DNA from: an uncultured Collinsella sp.
GTDB taxonomy: Bacteria; Actinomycetota; Coriobacteriia; Coriobacteriales; Coriobacteriaceae
DNA: 7,781 nucleotides
Direction of reading: 5' to 3'
NCBI GenBank assembly: GCA_902492855.1
Contig: CABUMU010000096.1
Coordinates: 1-7,781 of the forward strand
In this document: positions 5,716 to 7,781 of the stretch, piece after piece
How positions within the stretch are numbered: position 1 is the first letter of the stretch
How the letters are laid out: each line of letters opens with the position of its first letter
Notes under the pieces: model-generated
Databases searched by the model: none
Told to the model about the DNA's origin: nothing
What the model saw: the letters and a program-made list of their open reading frames with translations, nothing else
Position numbers and translations under genes: made by a program

Positions 5716-5744
5716 ATGATACCGTATTTAGCACACAATACTAA
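5716..5744 (-). promoter_or_regulatory. candidate perR promoter
   Basis: On the minus strand TTAGTA (5739-5744) and TATCAT (5716-5721) form a -35/-10 pair with a 17-base spacer. A start near 5709 would give a leader of about 30 bases before ATG 5679. The -35 overlaps the stop codon of the upstream acylphosphatase gene, so perR can be expressed alone or by read-through. Confidence 0.45.
5728..5744. promoter_or_regulatory. candidate Fur/PerR-type operator
   Basis: The 17-base TTAGCACACAATACTAA is an imperfect dyad: four outer bases on each side (TTAG/CTAA) and one inner pair are symmetric. It is AT-rich in a GC-rich genome and covers the -35 and part of the spacer of the perR promoter. Fur-family repressors commonly bind such sites to autoregulate. 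The match to known Per boxes is only partial. Confidence 0.35.
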
Positions 5745-6151
5745 TAATGAGGAGTGAAACCGTCTTCATTGGCAAGTGGGGCTCGGGCCTGGGCATCTAC
5801 GAGGCGAAAACGCGTTCCCATGCGCTCGTAGGAGGCATGAAGTGCCTCGAGATGAGATAGGATATTTGCCGGAGCTCCCTGTATCTCCATCTCGACTGAG
5901 CCGTCTTCCATGTTACGCACCCAGCCGGTGAGTGCGCGTGCCTGCGCGACGTTGGTGTTGGTAAAGCGAAAACCAACGCCTTGGACTTGCCCCGCCCAGC
6001 GCAGGAAATAGCGCAGGGGAGTGTCTTGAGTGGCCTCGTCGCTTGCGAGCACGGTAAGCCTGCGGCGCAGCTCGAGCTCGACGTTTGATGGTTTTTGAGG
6101 CTCTCGACTGCCGCCGGTGACGCTGGAGAAGAACGTATCGAAGAGGCCCAT
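5741..6151 (-). CDS. acyP: acylphosphatase-domain protein with N-terminal extension
   Basis: Seen: 136 residues from ATG 6151. The acylphosphatase domain occupies about 46-136, with GQVQGVGFRFTN at 54-65 and GWVRNMEDGSVE at 76-87. R62 and N80 match the phosphate-binding arginine and catalytic asparagine of the family. The enzyme hydrolyses carboxyl-phosphate bonds in small cytosolic acyl phosphates. Odd: about 45 residues precede the domain, beginning MGLFDTFFSSVTGG, rich in polar and charged residues and without a recognised domain; the usual enzyme is about 90 residues. A longer frame to 6286 would run deep into the oxidoreductase gene and is not supported. The start lies 2 bp after the oxidoreductase stop, so the two are probably translationally coupled. 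The stop overlaps the perR promoter. Confidence 0.85.
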   Translation of the reverse strand: MGLFDTFFSSVTGGSREPQKPSNVELELRRRLTVLASDEATQDTPLRYFLRWAGQVQGVGFRFTNTNVAQARALTGWVRNMEDGSVEMEIQGAPANILSHLEALHASYERMGTRFRLVDAQARAPLANEDGFTPHY

Positions 6152-6153
6152 CG

Positions 6154-7260
6154 CTATGCCTGCTTGCCTGCGTCGGCCGGGAAGGTTATGCCGGCCTGCT
6201 GACGCACGGCATCCATGATGCGTAGTGAGACGAGCGTGACATCGCGGTAGTGGCCAAGCTCGTGGCGTCCCGCCGGGGTCTCCCAAATCTCTTCCTTGAC
6301 GTTATCGATGCCGCCGATGGCGGTGATGAAGTCCGTGAGCTCGTATTCCATAGTGTTGCTCGATTTGGGCAGGTCGAGCACGGGGCCGTTATCGCCCTGT
6401 TCGCGCGGCGCCTCGGTCGCCGAGCCGCGTACGACGTCGCCGCGATAGTCGATGCGGACGTTGCGGGGCGTGGACAGATGGTCGATCTGGATAGTGCCAC
6501 GCTCGCCTTCGATCTGCGAGGGCAGTAGGTCATTCGTAATTTTGGAGTGCGCGAGCTCGACGGAGATTCGGCCACCGCCGTAGCTGGCGAGGATGGAACC
6601 GCAGCCGTCGATGGGGCCGTGCGTGAGCTGTCGCGTGGTGGGGTCGAGCAGAGTAGCCATGCTCGTAAGGCCGGAGGGTATGCCGAAAATCTCGACCATG
6701 GGCTCGACGGTGTAGACGCCAATATCCATGAGGGAACCCGATGCCATATTGCAGTCGAAGATATTGGTGGCGCGTCCCGCGAGAATCTCGTTGTAGCGCG
6801 AGGAATACTTGCCAAAGCGCAATGAGGCGCGGCGGATGGGGGCGATTTCACCCAAGGCGTCCTCGATGGCGTGGAAAGCGGGGTCATGGAGCGGGCGCAT
6901 GGCCTCGAGGGCTACGACGCCCGCTGCCTCGGCAGCGCGGAAGACTTCCAGCGCCTGCGCCTCGGTGGCGCAGAAGGGCTTCTCGACGATGACGTGCTTG
7001 CCACCAGCGATGCAGGCAAGGGCCTGCTCGTAGTGAAGTGCGTTAGGGCTGCCGATGTAGACGGCGTCGACGTCGTTGGCGGAAGCGAGCTCGTCGAGTG
7101 CGGTGAAGTTACGATCGCCGCCGTGCTTAGCGGTGAAGGCGGCGCCGCGATCAGCATCGCGCGAGAGCGTGCCCACAAACGCAGCTTGGTCGTTGGCGTT
7201 GACGACCTGGATAAAGTCGTCGGTAATCATGGATGTGCCGATGGTCGCTATACGCAGCAT
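6154..7260 (-). CDS. Gfo/Idh/MocA-family oxidoreductase
   Basis: Seen: 368 residues. An N-terminal Rossmann fold (about 1-120) begins RIATIGTSMITDDF, a variant of the usual GxGxxG loop, and continues to VIVEKPF with the family's E93-K94-P95. The C-terminal alpha/beta domain has GSLMDIGVYTVEP at 175-187, where the family's conserved aspartate and tyrosine (D179, Y183) occur. Members use NAD(P) to oxidise or reduce sugars, inositols or related polyols; the substrate here cannot be deduced. The start ATG 7260 has AGGGGG at 7265-7270 at good spacing. A TACACT sequence at 7294-7299 (minus strand) could be a -10 but lacks a -35. The gene lies 75 bp after rnhA on the same strand and directly precedes the acylphosphatase gene. 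No sugar transport or catabolic partners are in view. Confidence 0.92.
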   Translation of the reverse strand: MLRIATIGTSMITDDFIQVVNANDQAAFVGTLSRDADRGAAFTAKHGGDRNFTALDELASANDVDAVYIGSPNALHYEQALACIAGGKHVIVEKPFCATEAQALEVFRAAEAAGVVALEAMRPLHDPAFHAIEDALGEIAPIRRASLRFGKYSSRYNEILAGRATNIFDCNMASGSLMDIGVYTVEPMVEIFGIPSGLTSMATLLDPTTRQLTHGPIDGCGSILASYGGGRISVELAHSKITNDLLPSQIEGERGTIQIDHLSTPRNVRIDYRGDVVRGSATEAPREQGDNGPVLDLPKSSNTMEYELTDFITAIGGIDNVKEEIWETPAGRHELGHYRDVTLVSLRIMDAVRQQAGITFPADAGKQA

Positions 7261-7335
7261 GTATCCCCCTCGTGCCGTTCGGTTTACAGGATGAGTGTAG
7301 CGCGAAGGGGCAGGAAATAGCGTGCGAAAACGCCG

Positions 7336-7781
7336 TTACAGGTCGCTCTCGTTAAAGCCAGTGTCGATATCGAGGTTGCTGCCGTCGGCCGCCCTGGTGG
7401 CAAGCTCGTCGCAGCGCTCGTTGAGCTCATGGCCGGCGTGACCCTTAACCCAGATGAACTCAACCTTGTGCTTGCTCTTTGCGGTGAGCAGGCGCTCCCA
7501 CAGATCGCGGTTCTTGACAGGCTGCTTGTTGGCGGTCTTCCAGCCGCGTTTTTTCCAGCCGTCGATCCAGTGCTTGTTGAAGGCGTTAACGACGTACTGC
7601 GAATCGGAATGGACTTCGACGTCGCAGGGGCGGTTGAGCGCCTCGAGTGCCACGATAACGGCCATGAGCTCCATGCGGTTGTTGGTGGTCTTGGCGTAGC
7701 CGCGCGAAAGCTCAGAGGTGAAGGTCTTGCCGGCGGGGTTGGTGTATTTGAGCACGGCGCCGTAGCCGCCGCGTCCCGGAT
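7336..7781 (-). CDS. rnhA: ribonuclease HI, 5' end cut by the window edge
   Basis: Seen: 147 whole codons are visible, ending at TAA 7336-7338. The first visible residues PGRGGYGAVLKY match the early RNase HI strand after the DGxxxGNPG motif, so the GTG at 7755 is internal and the true start is beyond the right edge. Active-site residues are present in NNRMEL (glutamate), HSDSQYV (aspartate), VKGHAGH (histidine) and NERCDELA (aspartate); the first catalytic aspartate lies outside the window. The WIDGWKKRGWKTANKQPVK segment is the basic protrusion of E. coli-type enzymes used for gripping RNA-DNA hybrids. The enzyme removes RNA from RNA-DNA hybrids in the cytosol. The C-terminus carries a short acidic tail. 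Confidence 0.94.
   Translation of the reverse strand, partial: PGRGGYGAVLKYTNPAGKTFTSELSRGYAKTTNNRMELMAVIVALEALNRPCDVEVHSDSQYVVNAFNKHWIDGWKKRGWKTANKQPVKNRDLWERLLTAKSKHKVEFIWVKGHAGHELNERCDELATRAADGSNLDIDTGFNESDL

Noticed and set aside
6152..6286. Long form of the acylphosphatase starting at 6286
   Set aside because: It would overlap the oxidoreductase by over 130 bases, with a proline- and arginine-rich translation that looks like out-of-frame sequence; ATG 6151 directly after the upstream stop is a better start.
7294..7322. Promoter for the Gfo/Idh/MocA gene with TACACT as -10
   Set aside because: The bases at the expected -35 position (CGCTAT on the minus strand) do not match, and read-through from rnhA is equally possible.

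Overview
The window looks like a piece of a high-GC, gene-dense bacterial chromosome. Codon use is GC-rich, gaps are short, start sites are mostly ATG with purine-rich Shine-Dalgarno sites, and one TTG start is seen. The protein set (SlyD-like chaperone, M19 dipeptidase, Cof-type HAD, PerR-like repressor, Gfo/Idh/MocA oxidoreductase) and its sequence style suggest a gut actinobacterium of the Coriobacteriia, perhaps Collinsella. This placement is an inference from style and could not be tested by search. No tRNA, rRNA, CRISPR array, insertion sequence or phage gene was seen.

Left part (1-1344, plus strand): the end of a folate operon. It holds the C-terminal part of folE (GTP cyclohydrolase I), a tightly coupled HD-domain phosphohydrolase with a C-terminal cysteine cluster, and folB (dihydroneopterin aldolase) with an unusual N-terminal extension. 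The HD protein lies exactly where the pathway needs a phosphate-removing step between FolE and FolB.

Middle left (1351-3210, minus strand): an M19 membrane-dipeptidase-family gene is followed by a YgjP/SprT-like zinc metallopeptidase gene. A GC-rich hairpin lies between them. The metallopeptidase gene meets folB tail to tail with only 6 bp between stop codons.

Middle right (3211-5221, plus strand): a divergent promoter region with a leader hairpin precedes a SlyD-type FKBP prolyl isomerase, an orphan UreE-like metallochaperone 3 bp downstream, and a Cof-type HAD phosphatase. SlyD and UreE families both handle nickel, so the pair looks like a nickel-delivery unit without a urease in view. It is the most interesting feature of the window, together with the HD protein.

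Right part (5299-7781, minus strand): read in the direction of transcription, this holds ribonuclease HI (5' end cut by the window), a Gfo/Idh/MocA oxidoreductase, an N-terminally extended acylphosphatase 2 bp downstream of it, and a PerR-type Fur-family repressor. The perR promoter and a candidate autoregulatory dyad lie across the acylphosphatase stop codon.
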